Part shown: piece by piece, positions 1 through 7,052 of the stretch | How positions within the stretch are numbered: position 1 is the first letter of the stretch | Layout of the letters: every line of letters starts with the position of its first letter | Assembly (NCBI GenBank): GCA_036502765.1 | Contig: DASXXX010000177.1 | Span: 1 to 13,857, forward strand | Length of the DNA: 13,857 bases | Direction of reading: 5' to 3' | Source of the DNA: DASUAS01 sp036502765 | GTDB lineage: Bacteria > Actinomycetota > Acidimicrobiia > IMCC26256 > DASPTH01 | Position numbers and translations under genes: made by a program | The notes under the pieces: generated by a model | What the model saw: only the letters and a program-made list of their open reading frames with translations | What the model was told of the DNA's origin: nothing | The model's database searches: none

Positions 1-399
1 AAGCTCCCGAGCCAGGTCTTCCACGAGCACATCATCACGTGCTTCATCGACGACCCGACCGGCCTCAAGCTGATCGACGACGTCGGCCTCGACATGGTCA
101 CGTGGGAGTGCGACTACCCGCACTCCGACTCCGCGTGGCCGTACGCGCCCGAGGTGTTCATGAAGTCGATCGGCGACCTGCCCGACGACGCGATCAACAA
201 GATCACCCACGTGAACGCGATGCGCGAGTTCCAGTTCGACCCCTTCGCCCACCGGTCGAAGGAGCAGTGCACCGTCGGTGCGCTGCGGGCCGAGTCGCCC
301 GACGTCGACGTGGTGACGCGCAGCCCGCGTCAGAAGAAGTCGAACACCGACATCTCGTCGTTCGTGAACACCGCGTCGAAGGTGCTCCAGCAGGACTGA
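1..399 (+). CDS. Amidohydrolase family protein, C-terminal part (5' end outside window)
   Basis: The frame is open from base 1 to the TGA at 397-399, so only the last 132 residues are visible. They carry the block WECDYPHSDSAWP, typical of the COG2159/amidohydrolase-2 (ACMSD-like) branch of the metal-dependent TIM-barrel hydrolases. In that family the Asp of the DYPH motif lies at the end of a late barrel strand and takes part in metal binding and catalysis. The tail ends in a charged segment with no further domain. Family members hydrolyse C-N bonds or decarboxylate carboxylic acids; the substrate cannot be read here. A nested hairpin begins 6 nt after the stop, so transcription probably ends there. 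The start and the N-terminal metal-binding HxH motif lie outside the window. Confidence 0.8.
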   Translation, partial: KLPSQVFHEHIITCFIDDPTGLKLIDDVGLDMVTWECDYPHSDSAWPYAPEVFMKSIGDLPDDAINKITHVNAMREFQFDPFAHRSKEQCTVGALRAESPDVDVVTRSPRQKKSNTDISSFVNTASKVLQQD

Positions 400-405
400 C
401 CCGGA

Positions 406-452
406 TTCACTGCCCCGTGAGCAACCGCGGAGGTTGCCAGCGGGGCAGTGAA
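406..452 (+). terminator. Nested hairpin after the amidohydrolase gene
   Basis: The arms 406-417 (TTCACTGCCCCG) and 441-452 (CGGGGCAGTGAA) are perfectly complementary over 12 bp. A second stem inside them pairs 421-426 (GCAACC) with 432-437 (GGTTGC) around a 5-nt loop. A 3x3 internal loop separates the two stems. It starts 6 nt after the amidohydrolase stop and has no U-tract. It fits a terminator, but the right arm lies where the -35 region of the next gene would be, so it could also affect that promoter. Confidence 0.6.
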
Positions 453-471
453 CTCGCGGCCGGGCGGTCTG

Positions 472-477
472 TAGTCT
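472..477 (+). promoter_or_regulatory. Candidate -10 box (TAGTCT) of a leaderless promoter
   Basis: TAGTCT matches the actinobacterial -10 consensus TANNNT. It ends exactly 7 nt before the GTG start at 485, so the transcript would begin at or next to the start codon. No Shine-Dalgarno sequence precedes the GTG. The -35 region is weak (TGAACT at 449-454). The same box-to-start spacing recurs at other genes in the window. Confidence 0.5.
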
Positions 478-484
478 CACCGCC

Positions 485-2044
485 GTGATCGACGACGCCA
501 CCACACTCTGGGAACTGCTCGACCGGCGCGCGCGGGAGACCCCGGACGCGCCCATGCTGATCGACGAGGCCGACCGCACGGTCTCGTTCGGAGAGCTCCG
601 CGACCGGAGCGAGCGGGTGGCGGCCGGGCTGATGGCGCTGGGCGTTGCCGCCGACACGCCGGTGGCGTGGCAGCTGCCGACGCGCATCGAGTCGATCGTG
701 CTGTCGTTCGCGCTTGCGCGCCTCGGCACCACGCAGGTGCCGATCATCCCGATCTACCGCGAGCGCGAGGTCGGGTCCGTGCTGCAGCAGGCGGGCGTCA
801 AGTTCTTCGCCGTGCCCGGGGTGTGGCGCAACTTCGACTACGAGGCGATGGCGCGAGGCCTCCAGGAAGCGTCGGGCGGCGCGTTCGAGACGCTGGTGAT
901 CACTGCCGACCTTCAGGATGGCGGCCTGCCCGCAGGTGACCCGTCGACGTTGCCGGCGCCGCCGACCGACGGCGACGCGGTGCGCTGGCTCTACTCCACG
1001 TCGGGCACGACCGCGGCGCCCAAGTGCGTGATGCACTCCGACGGCGGGCTCATCGCCGGCGGCATGGGCCTGGCGTACGCGCTCGAGGTCCAGCCCGACG
1101 ACGTCGGGTCGATCGCCTTCCCGTGCACGCACATCGGCGGGCCCGACTACCTCGTGGTGATGCTCGCGTACGGCATGCCCGCGGTGCTGCTCGAGACCTT
1201 CGATCCCGCGAATGCGGTGGCCACGTTCGCGCGCGACAACGTGACCATGGCCGGCGGCAGCACCGCGTTCTACCTCGCGTTCCTCAACGAGCAGCGCAAG
1301 GACCCGTCGAAGCCGGTGATGCCGGCGCTGCGGATGATGAACGGCGGCGGCGCGCCCAAGCCGCCCGAGGTGTTCCGCGAGGTGCGGGCCGAGATGCACC
1401 TCCCGGTGTGTCACGGCTACGGCATGACCGAGTGCCCGATGATCACCCAGGGCGCGCCCAGCGACACCGACGAGCAGCTCACCAACACCGACGGCGCGCC
1501 GGTGCGCGGCTGCGTGGTGCAGATCGTCGACGAGCAGGGCGCGCCGGTGGCGGCGGGTGTCACCGGTGAGGTGCGCGTGAGCGGGCCGATGCTGGCCAAG
1601 GGCTACATGGACCCTGAGCAGAGCAAGGCCGCGTTCGGGTCCGACGGCTTCTTCGCCACCGGCGACCGCGGGTACCTGCGCGACGACGGCCACATCGTGC
1701 TCACCGGTCGCACCAAGGAGCTCATCATCCGCAAGGGCGAGAACATCAGCCCGCGCGAGATCGAGGACCTGCTGCAGACCCACCCCCAGGTCGCCGCGGT
1801 CGCGGTGATCGGCCTGCCCGATCGGGACCGCGGCGAGCGCGTGTGCGCGGTCGTCGAGACGCCCGCCGGGCAGGAGCCGCTCACGTTCGCGGAGATGCAG
1901 CAGTTCTGCCGCGACGCGCAACTGATGACGCAGAAGATCCCCGAACAGCTCGAGGTCGTCGAGGTGTTGCCGCGCAACGCCACGTTCAAGATCCTCAAGC
2001 ACGAGCTGGTCAAGCAGCTCGAGGACAAGGAGCCCAGCGCGTGA
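485..2044 (+). CDS. Acyl-CoA synthetase (class I AMP-forming ligase)
   Basis: This 519-residue ANL-superfamily enzyme would activate a carboxylic acid with ATP and load it onto CoA in the cytoplasm. The motifs appear in order: P-loop-like A3 TSGTTAAPK (T172-K180), A5 GYGMTE (G311-E316), A7 TGD (T392-D394), A8 GRTKELIIRKGEN (G408-N420), and A10 with catalytic Lys at K502 (NATFKILK, 498-505). The A10 residue before the lysine is Phe (F501), where the family nearly always has Gly. The GTG start at 485 gives a normal N-terminus and lies 7 nt after a TANNNT box, so the mRNA may be leaderless. The stop overlaps the next start by 4 nt, giving a two-gene operon with the LLM oxidoreductase. Length and motifs fit medium/long-chain or aryl acid ligases; the actual acid is unknown. 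Confidence 0.9.
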   Translation: MIDDATTLWELLDRRARETPDAPMLIDEADRTVSFGELRDRSERVAAGLMALGVAADTPVAWQLPTRIESIVLSFALARLGTTQVPIIPIYREREVGSVLQQAGVKFFAVPGVWRNFDYEAMARGLQEASGGAFETLVITADLQDGGLPAGDPSTLPAPPTDGDAVRWLYSTSGTTAAPKCVMHSDGGLIAGGMGLAYALEVQPDDVGSIAFPCTHIGGPDYLVVMLAYGMPAVLLETFDPANAVATFARDNVTMAGGSTAFYLAFLNEQRKDPSKPVMPALRMMNGGGAPKPPEVFREVRAEMHLPVCHGYGMTECPMITQGAPSDTDEQLTNTDGAPVRGCVVQIVDEQGAPVAAGVTGEVRVSGPMLAKGYMDPEQSKAAFGSDGFFATGDRGYLRDDGHIVLTGRTKELIIRKGENISPREIEDLLQTHPQVAAVAVIGLPDRDRGERVCAVVETPAGQEPLTFAEMQQFCRDAQLMTQKIPEQLEVVEVLPRNATFKILKHELVKQLEDKEPSA

Positions 2045-2937
2045 AGTTCGTCTTCAACTACCCCGAGACTTCGGGACTCGAGAGCGACCTGCTCGACTCC
2101 GGTGAGATCAGTGACACCGCGGTCGCGGTCGAGGCCGCGGGCTTCGACGCGTTCGCACTCACCGAGCACCCCATCCCCGGCGCCAACTGGCTCGCCCACG
2201 GTGGGCACCAGACCCTCGACCCGTTCGTCGGTCTGGCGTTCGCGGCCGCGGTCACCGAGCGCATCCAACTGCTGACGCACCTGTCGGTCGCGCCCTACCG
2301 CAACCCGTTCCTGCTGGCGAAGACGGCAGCGACGCTCGACCGCTGCTCGAACGGGCGGTTCGTCCTCGGGCTCGGCGCGGGCTACCACAAGACGGAGTTC
2401 TTCGCCCTCGGCGTCGACTTCGAGGAGCGCAACGCGCTCGTCGACGAAGCGCTCGAGTACCTGCCCAAGGCGTGGTCGGGCGAGCCGTTCGACGCCAGCG
2501 GCATCCACTTCACCGCCAAGGGCGTCATCCAGCGCCCGCGGCCCACGCAGAACCCGATCCCGATCTGGATCGGCGGGAACTCCAAGCTCAGCCGTCGGCG
2601 CGCGGCAACCGTGCAGGGCTGGATGCCGATGGGCATCCCCGAGGAGGTGGCGCGCACCACGCGCTCGCCGCACATCGCGGGCCTCGAGCAACTGACCGGG
2701 ATGATCGCCGAGGTGAAGGACCTCGCCGGCGACCGCGCCGGTGAGCTCGACTTCTGCATGAGCTACATGGAAGAGGGCATCCACCAGCCCACCAGCGACA
2801 TCCAGCGCCACGTCGACGAGTTGGGCCGCATGGAGGAGGCGGGGCTCACCTACGTCAACGTCGGCCACCCGCCGACCACCCCGCAGCAGATGCTGGACTT
2901 CATCCAGGCCTTCGGCGAGACCTACATCCGCCCCTGA
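2041..2937 (+). CDS. LLM-class (luciferase-like) oxidoreductase, probably F420-dependent
   Basis: This 298-residue protein has the bacterial-luciferase TIM-barrel fold. Visible family blocks are the N-terminal AGFDAFALTEHP (33-44), the central YRNPFLLAKTAATLD (86-100) with GRFVLGLGAGYHKTEF (105-120), and RPRPTQNPIPIWIGGNS (165-181) near the cofactor phosphate site. These are characteristic of actinobacterial F420-dependent oxidoreductases, although an FMN-dependent monooxygenase of the same clan cannot be excluded. The GTG start at 2041 overlaps the ligase stop (GTGA), which indicates translational coupling. The frame stays open upstream inside the ligase gene, but nothing supports a longer protein. 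Coupling to an acyl-CoA ligase suggests a redox step on the acid or acyl-CoA. A long hairpin begins 5 nt after the stop. Confidence 0.87.
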   Translation: MKFVFNYPETSGLESDLLDSGEISDTAVAVEAAGFDAFALTEHPIPGANWLAHGGHQTLDPFVGLAFAAAVTERIQLLTHLSVAPYRNPFLLAKTAATLDRCSNGRFVLGLGAGYHKTEFFALGVDFEERNALVDEALEYLPKAWSGEPFDASGIHFTAKGVIQRPRPTQNPIPIWIGGNSKLSRRRAATVQGWMPMGIPEEVARTTRSPHIAGLEQLTGMIAEVKDLAGDRAGELDFCMSYMEEGIHQPTSDIQRHVDELGRMEEAGLTYVNVGHPPTTPQQMLDFIQAFGETYIRP

Positions 2938-2941
2938 ATCC

Positions 2942-2992
2942 CGAATCGGCGTCAGTTGGGCGGCCTATTTCCGCCGAACTGACGCCGATTCG
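2942..2992. terminator. Bidirectional nested hairpin between convergent operons
   Basis: The arms 2942-2957 and 2977-2992 are a perfect 16-bp inverted repeat (CGAATCGGCGTCAGTT and its complement). Inside, GGCGG (2959-2963) pairs with CCGCC (2971-2975) around the 7-nt loop CCTATTT, with one G-G mismatch between stems. The element starts 5 nt after the rightward oxidoreductase stop and ends at the base next to the leftward thiolase stop (2993-2995). It fills almost the whole gap and is well placed to terminate both operons. Confidence 0.75.
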
Positions 2993-4150
2993 CTAGCCGC
3001 GCGTGAGGATGGCGCCGGCGGCGAAGGGGCCGACGGCGTTGGTCCAGACCGCGACCTCGGCGTCGGGGATCTGACGCACGCCGCTCTGGCCGCGCAGCTG
3101 GCGCGTGGCCTCGATGCAGAAGTTGGCGCCGTGACGACGGCCGACGTTGCACGCGCCGCCGTCGGTGTTGACGGGCAGCGACCCGCCGAGGCGAGTGTTG
3201 CCCTCGGCGACGAACGCGCCCGCTTCACCTTCGCCGCAGAAGCCGAGCGCCTCGAGCCACTGGAACACGATGATCGAGAAGCCGTCGTAGAGCTGCGCGG
3301 TGTCGACGTCGGCGGGCGTGAGGTCGGTGCCCTCCCACAGCTTCTTCGCGGTCTGCACCGGCGCGGTGTGCACCATGTCGGACATCACCTCGAAGTGGAG
3401 GTCGCGGATCGCGTTGAGCGCGTACGACTCCACGAGCACGACCGGCTGGTCGAGATCGCGGGCGCGCTCCTCGGTGGTGAAGATGACCGCGGAGCCGGAG
3501 TCGACGGGGTAGTCGCAGTCGAGGATGCGCAGCGGCTTCGACACGTAGCGCGCGTCGAGGTAGTCGTCGAGGGTGATCTCGTCGCGGAAGATGGCGTCGT
3601 CGTTCAGCGACGCGTGGTACCGCTGCGTGACGACGTGGCGACCGAAGTCCTCCTCGGTCGCGCCGTACTGCTGCATGTACCGCTGCGTGAACATGCCCGC
3701 CCACTGCACCGGGCTGCCGGCACCGAAGGGCACGATGAACTGACGATCGCCGGCGGCGCGGTGGAGCATCGACGTCATCGGGTGGTTGGCACCGGCGCCC
3801 TTCACCAGCGCCGACGAGCTCGGCTGCTGGCCGATGACCCGCAGCGCGAGCGCGGTGTGGCAGAAGCCCGACGCGACCGCGGCGATGGCTTGCGTCGCCG
3901 AGTACGAGAACGCGGGCGCCATCATCCCCGACGCCCACCAGTTCACCGGCTCGATGCCGAGGAGCCATGCGTCGTTGAGCGGCTCGGTGCCCACCGACGT
4001 GATCCCGTCGATGTCACCGACACTGAGGCCGGCGTCGGCGAGCGCGGCCTTCGTGGCCTGGATCATGTGGTCGTCGATCGACAGGCCGGTGTTGCGCCCG
4101 ACGTGCGAGTAGCCGCACCCGACGATGGCGACGCGCTGTCCGGTGGCCAT
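2993..4150 (-). CDS. Thiolase-superfamily protein lacking catalytic cysteines (SCP-x/Ltp2-like, possible aldolase)
   Basis: This 385-residue protein has the thiolase fold, starting with VAIVGCGYSHVGR and KAALADAGLSVGDIDGI. The nucleophilic Cys expected near residues 75-90 is absent: there is no Cys between C12 and C97. The usual GHP motif is replaced by GRRHG (337-341). The C-terminal CxG block reads NAVGPFAAGA (371-380), also without Cys. It cannot be a classical thiolase. It keeps the YD-F motif (Y288-F291) and a GEGEAGAFV segment seen in lipid-transfer/Ltp2-type proteins, which with a DUF35 partner perform retro-aldol cleavage of acyl-CoA side chains. The ATG at 4150 shares a base with the DUF35 stop (TGATG), so the two are coupled. 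The frame extends to 4456, but that stretch is a shadow of the DUF35 gene. Aldolase activity is inferred. Confidence 0.85.
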   Translation of the reverse strand: MATGQRVAIVGCGYSHVGRNTGLSIDDHMIQATKAALADAGLSVGDIDGITSVGTEPLNDAWLLGIEPVNWWASGMMAPAFSYSATQAIAAVASGFCHTALALRVIGQQPSSSALVKGAGANHPMTSMLHRAAGDRQFIVPFGAGSPVQWAGMFTQRYMQQYGATEEDFGRHVVTQRYHASLNDDAIFRDEITLDDYLDARYVSKPLRILDCDYPVDSGSAVIFTTEERARDLDQPVVLVESYALNAIRDLHFEVMSDMVHTAPVQTAKKLWEGTDLTPADVDTAQLYDGFSIIVFQWLEALGFCGEGEAGAFVAEGNTRLGGSLPVNTDGGACNVGRRHGANFCIEATRQLRGQSGVRQIPDAEVAVWTNAVGPFAAGAILTRG

Positions 4151-4626
4151 CAGGCGCTCGCCTTCGCGTCGGCGTCCGACGCCGGTCGGAAGAACGGGAG
4201 CGTGAGCTCGGGGTGCAGCTCGACGAACGTGACCTCGACCGGCATGCCGACGCGCAGGTCGTCCTCGGTGCAGTCGGTGAGCTGGGTCATGAACATCAGA
4301 CCGGGTTCTTCGTCGAGCTCGACCGTCGCCACGATGTAGGGGATCCGGTCGACGTAGAACGGGTGGAACGGTTGCACCGCGATCGTCCACGTGTAGAGCG
4401 TGGCCCGTCCCGAGACCCGCTCGCCCCGGAGGTCGTCGGACTGGCAGTAACGGCACAGCACCTTCGGGTAGTGGAGGTAGTGCCCACAGTTCTGGCAGCG
4501 CTGGATGCGCAGCTCGCCTTCGGCCACGCCGTCCCAGAAGAACTGCGTCACCGGGTCGGGTTGGGGGAGCGGCGGCATCGGCCCTTCGGCGGCCGGGCCA
4601 TCGGTGCTGGTCTCAGTGGTGGTCAT
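4150..4626 (-). CDS. DUF35 Zn-ribbon/OB-fold protein, partner of the thiolase-like protein
   Basis: This 158-residue protein has an N-terminal tail rich in Thr, Pro and acidic residues. A rubredoxin-like zinc ribbon follows with Cys at 44, 47, 58 and 61 (RCQNCG then LCRYC), then an OB-fold from about residue 65 to the end (YTWTIAVQPFHPFYVDRIPYIVATVEL). DUF35 proteins bind acyl-CoA and associate with thiolase-like subunits; in the steroid-degrading ChsH2 a DUF35 domain supports the aldolase Ltp2. Here DUF35 stands alone, without the MaoC hydratase domain of ChsH2. I chose the ATG at 4626 because it overlaps the CoA-transferase stop as ATGA, the coupling used elsewhere in this operon. An in-frame ATG at 4647 would add seven residues and lies inside the upstream gene. 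Confidence 0.85.
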   Translation of the reverse strand: MTTTETSTDGPAAEGPMPPLPQPDPVTQFFWDGVAEGELRIQRCQNCGHYLHYPKVLCRYCQSDDLRGERVSGRATLYTWTIAVQPFHPFYVDRIPYIVATVELDEEPGLMFMTQLTDCTEDDLRVGMPVEVTFVELHPELTLPFFRPASDADAKASA

Positions 4627-6878
4627 GCGGGTGATGCGGCCTTCCATGCGAGTGCGGCGCCTGACGCGAGGAGCGCGTCGACGGTGGCGGCGTCGAGCCC
4701 CACCTCGGTGAGCACCTCCACCGTGTGCTCGCCCAGCGCCGGCGGCGCGCGGTCGAGCTTGACGTCGAGGTCGCCGAAGATCCAGAACGCGCCCGGCTGC
4801 TCGACGCGCCCGTAGTCGGCGTGGTCGTAACGGGCGATCAGGCCGGCGGCGTCGTTGGCCGACGACGAGAAGAACGGTTCGCCCTGGTCGAGGCGCACCT
4901 GGGTGCTCGGCACGCCCGCATCGGCCAGCGCCGCGAGCGCGTCGGCGACGGTGCCCTTCACCAGGGCATCGACGCCTCCGGACTGGTCGAGCGCGGCACG
5001 CTGGGCGTCGGTGGTGGCCGCGACCGCGACCCAGCCGTCGGTGACCTCGGCGATGCGGTACCCGGGCGCGATGCCGGTCTGCTCGTGGTCGAGCACCGGC
5101 ACGGGCACGATCTCACCCTGTGCGTCGAGGTAGGTCTCGCTGCCCGTCATCACGCCGCCGGCGAGGAGCGATCCGGCGACGAACTGCGTCTCGCCGGTGC
5201 GGTCACGGTGGTAGAGCGCGAGCAGCGTGGAGATCAGCGACCCCATCGCGCACATGTGGTCCATGAAGCCGAGCCGGTGCCACATCGGGTCGTTGCCCTC
5301 GCCGGCGCCGGCAACCTCCCACCCGCACGACGACTGGAACAACTGGTCGTACCCGGGCCAGTCGGCGCGTGCGCCCTGCGGCCCGTAGGAGCTGGCGTGG
5401 CAATAGACGATGTCGGGGTTCACCGCGCGCACCGTCGCCTCGTCGAGGCCGAGCCGGCGCGCCGCGGGCATGCGCAGGTTGTGGTGGAGGATGTCGGCAC
5501 GCGCGAGCAGCGCATCGAGCGCGACCCGCGCGTCGGGTGCCTTCAGATCGAGCGCGACGCCACGCTTGCCGCGCTGGCAGCCGAAGAAGGACCACTCCAC
5601 CCAGCGCATGCCCTCGCCACCCGGCGGCTCGACCTTCACGACGTCGGCGCCGAGGTCGCTCAACAACATCGGTCCGAGCGGACCGGCGAGGAACGCGCCC
5701 GCGTCGACCACCTGCACGCCCGACAGTGGGTGCTCGGGCGCGGGTCCGGTCGAGCCCGCGTGCGCACGCGGCTCCCACTCGGCCAAGACCTCGTCGGTGT
5801 GCGCGCCGAGCGCGGGTGCGAACGCGCGCATGTGTGTCGCCGGGGTGACCGTGACCGGTGAGCCCGCCATCGCGATCGTCCCGAGCTCGGGGTGGTCGAC
5901 CTCGATCACGTAGCCATTCGTGCGAGCCTGCTCGTCGGCGAAGATCGCGCCGAGCTGGGCGGCGGGCTGCACAGGGACGTCGTTGGCCCAGAACGACTCC
6001 AGCCACTCACCGCTCGGGTGCAGCAGCAGCGCCTCGGGCCAGCCGTCGGTCTGCTGGAACAACGTGCCCGGGTCCTGGCGCGGACCGTCGGGTCGCACCA
6101 CCGCGATCGCATCGGTGAACATCGGCGACTTGGTGGGGTCGCCCATCAGGTGGATCCACACGCCGTCGCCGGTCTCGAACAACGTCGCGCCGGTCATGCC
6201 CTTGGGCATCCCGGTCGCCAACGACGGCGAGGGGTGCTCGACCCGGCGCCAGTGCATCGCCATCGGCACCAGCGCGCCCTGCGCCAACGACGTGTGCGCG
6301 GGACCGACGTGTCCGGTGCGTTGACGCGTGATGAGTCGGGCGACGATGCCGATCGCGGCGAGGTGCGACGCGCACCAGCTCGCGATCGGGCACCGCAGGA
6401 AGATCGGACCGTCGCGGAAGCCCTGTTGTTCGTCGAGCACCCCGAGGCGCGCCATGGTGAGCAGCTCGTCGACCGCCAGGTCGGCGTCGGCATGGTTCGC
6501 GGGCCAGGCCAGTACCGACGACACGATCAGCTGGGGGAACCGTGCTGTCAACGACGCGTCGTCGAGGCCGAGCGCGCGGGCGCGGGTCGGTCCGTGGTTG
6601 TGCACGACGACGTCGGCGGCGGCGAGCAGTCGGTCGAGCGCGGCGCGGTCGTCGGCCTCGTCGAGGTCGAGCACCACACTGCGCTTGCTGCGCATCCACG
6701 TGTGGAACCCAGGGGTGGACCGGTTGGCCGCGCCACCGGGCGGCTCGACGGCCACCACGTCGGCGCCCGCCTCCGCGAGCATGAGAGTTGCCACCGGACC
6801 GGCGATGCCGTCCGACAGGTCGACGATGCGGATCCCGTCGAGGATGCCTGCAGCGTGCGCGGTGTCGAGTGCCGCCAT
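4623..6878 (-). CDS. Fused tandem class III (CaiB/BaiF) CoA-transferase
   Basis: This 751-residue protein has two CaiB/BaiF domains, about 10-370 and 383-740, each opening with the family pattern (IRIVDLSDGIAGP; VQVVDAGAFLAGP) and AGADVV-VEPPGG. Class III CoA-transferases use a single Asp to carry CoA through an anhydride/thioester relay, usually as an interlocked dimer of about 400-residue subunits. The gene fuses two such subunits. Aligning on the RTG motif (188-189; 561-562) puts D540 of the second half at the catalytic Asp, while the first half has S167 there (PIASW). The N-terminal half is therefore probably structural. The ATG at 6878 follows a G-rich ribosome site. It is the first gene of a leftward operon with DUF35 and the thiolase-like gene. 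The acyl substrate is unknown. Confidence 0.88.
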   Translation of the reverse strand: MAALDTAHAAGILDGIRIVDLSDGIAGPVATLMLAEAGADVVAVEPPGGAANRSTPGFHTWMRSKRSVVLDLDEADDRAALDRLLAAADVVVHNHGPTRARALGLDDASLTARFPQLIVSSVLAWPANHADADLAVDELLTMARLGVLDEQQGFRDGPIFLRCPIASWCASHLAAIGIVARLITRQRTGHVGPAHTSLAQGALVPMAMHWRRVEHPSPSLATGMPKGMTGATLFETGDGVWIHLMGDPTKSPMFTDAIAVVRPDGPRQDPGTLFQQTDGWPEALLLHPSGEWLESFWANDVPVQPAAQLGAIFADEQARTNGYVIEVDHPELGTIAMAGSPVTVTPATHMRAFAPALGAHTDEVLAEWEPRAHAGSTGPAPEHPLSGVQVVDAGAFLAGPLGPMLLSDLGADVVKVEPPGGEGMRWVEWSFFGCQRGKRGVALDLKAPDARVALDALLARADILHHNLRMPAARRLGLDEATVRAVNPDIVYCHASSYGPQGARADWPGYDQLFQSSCGWEVAGAGEGNDPMWHRLGFMDHMCAMGSLISTLLALYHRDRTGETQFVAGSLLAGGVMTGSETYLDAQGEIVPVPVLDHEQTGIAPGYRIAEVTDGWVAVAATTDAQRAALDQSGGVDALVKGTVADALAALADAGVPSTQVRLDQGEPFFSSSANDAAGLIARYDHADYGRVEQPGAFWIFGDLDVKLDRAPPALGEHTVEVLTEVGLDAATVDALLASGAALAWKAASPA

Positions 6879-6880
6879 CG

Positions 6881-6887
6881 TCCCCCC
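6881..6887 (-). promoter_or_regulatory. Ribosome binding site of the CoA-transferase gene
   Basis: On the minus strand GGGGGGA lies 2 nt upstream of the ATG at 6878. The G-run can pair with the anti-Shine-Dalgarno sequence at rather close spacing. This supports the chosen start and a leadered mRNA, unlike the leaderless genes nearby. Confidence 0.45.
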
Positions 6888-6905
6888 GTTCGCGGTCAGG
6901 CGCCG

Positions 6906-6911
6906 AAGCTA
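6906..6911 (-). promoter_or_regulatory. Candidate -10 box (TAGCTT) for the CoA-transferase operon
   Basis: TAGCTT on the minus strand fits TANNNT and would give a leader of about 20 nt before the ATG at 6878, enough to include the G-rich ribosome site. No clear -35 was found. This is a weak call resting on one hexamer in the divergent intergenic region. Confidence 0.25.
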
Positions 6912-6983
6912 ACGGGTGGCACGCCATGCCCACCAGCTGCGTCCACCCGCCCGTGCACCAGCCAGTACCGGGCCGGTGCGGCG

Positions 6984-6989
6984 TAGCGT
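6984..6989 (+). promoter_or_regulatory. Candidate -10 box (TAGCGT) for coaA
   Basis: TAGCGT fits TANNNT and ends 8 nt before the ATG at 6998, the spacing of a leaderless promoter. Its TAG is also the in-frame stop that closes the coaA reading frame upstream. This supports transcription and translation starting at 6998, not at the GTG at 7053. Confidence 0.4.
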
Positions 6990-6997
6990 GCCTCGGC

Positions 6998-7010
6998 ATG
7001 CACGGCGAGG
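6998..7010 (+). other. Probable true start of coaA with a +1 frameshift
   Basis: ATG at 6998 reads M-H-G-E and then runs out of the coaA frame. From 7011 the coaA frame reads YDDFDRAQWAARR, matching the conserved N-terminal helix of type I pantothenate kinases (PYLQFDRNQWAALR in E. coli CoaA). Removing one G at 7009-7010 joins the two as MHGEYDDFDRAQW. The extra base may be a sequencing or assembly error, a real mutation, or a recoding site. Confidence 0.5.
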
Positions 7011-7052
7011 TACGACGACTTCGACCGGGCGCAGTGGGCGGCGCGTCGGCGT

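Noticed and set aside
407..2002. Long minus-strand open frame (531 codons) opposite the acyl-CoA ligase
   Set aside because: It is a shadow of the ligase gene: the translation is His/Arg/Leu-rich low-complexity sequence with no recognisable domain, as is usual in GC-rich DNA.
2942..2992. Insertion-sequence ends or MITE as the origin of the long inverted repeats
   Set aside because: The elements differ in sequence between sites, lack flanking target duplications that I can see, and sit precisely between stop codons.
4151..4456. N-terminal extension of the thiolase-like protein to 4456
   Set aside because: The extra residues are Arg/His/Pro-rich, lie inside the DUF35 gene in another frame, and the thiolase fold starts cleanly at ATG 4150 with a TGATG overlap.
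4627..4647. ATG at 4647 as start of the DUF35 gene
   Set aside because: ATG 4626 gives the usual ATGA coupling overlap; the seven extra residues are encoded in the CoA-transferase 3' end and add nothing recognisable.
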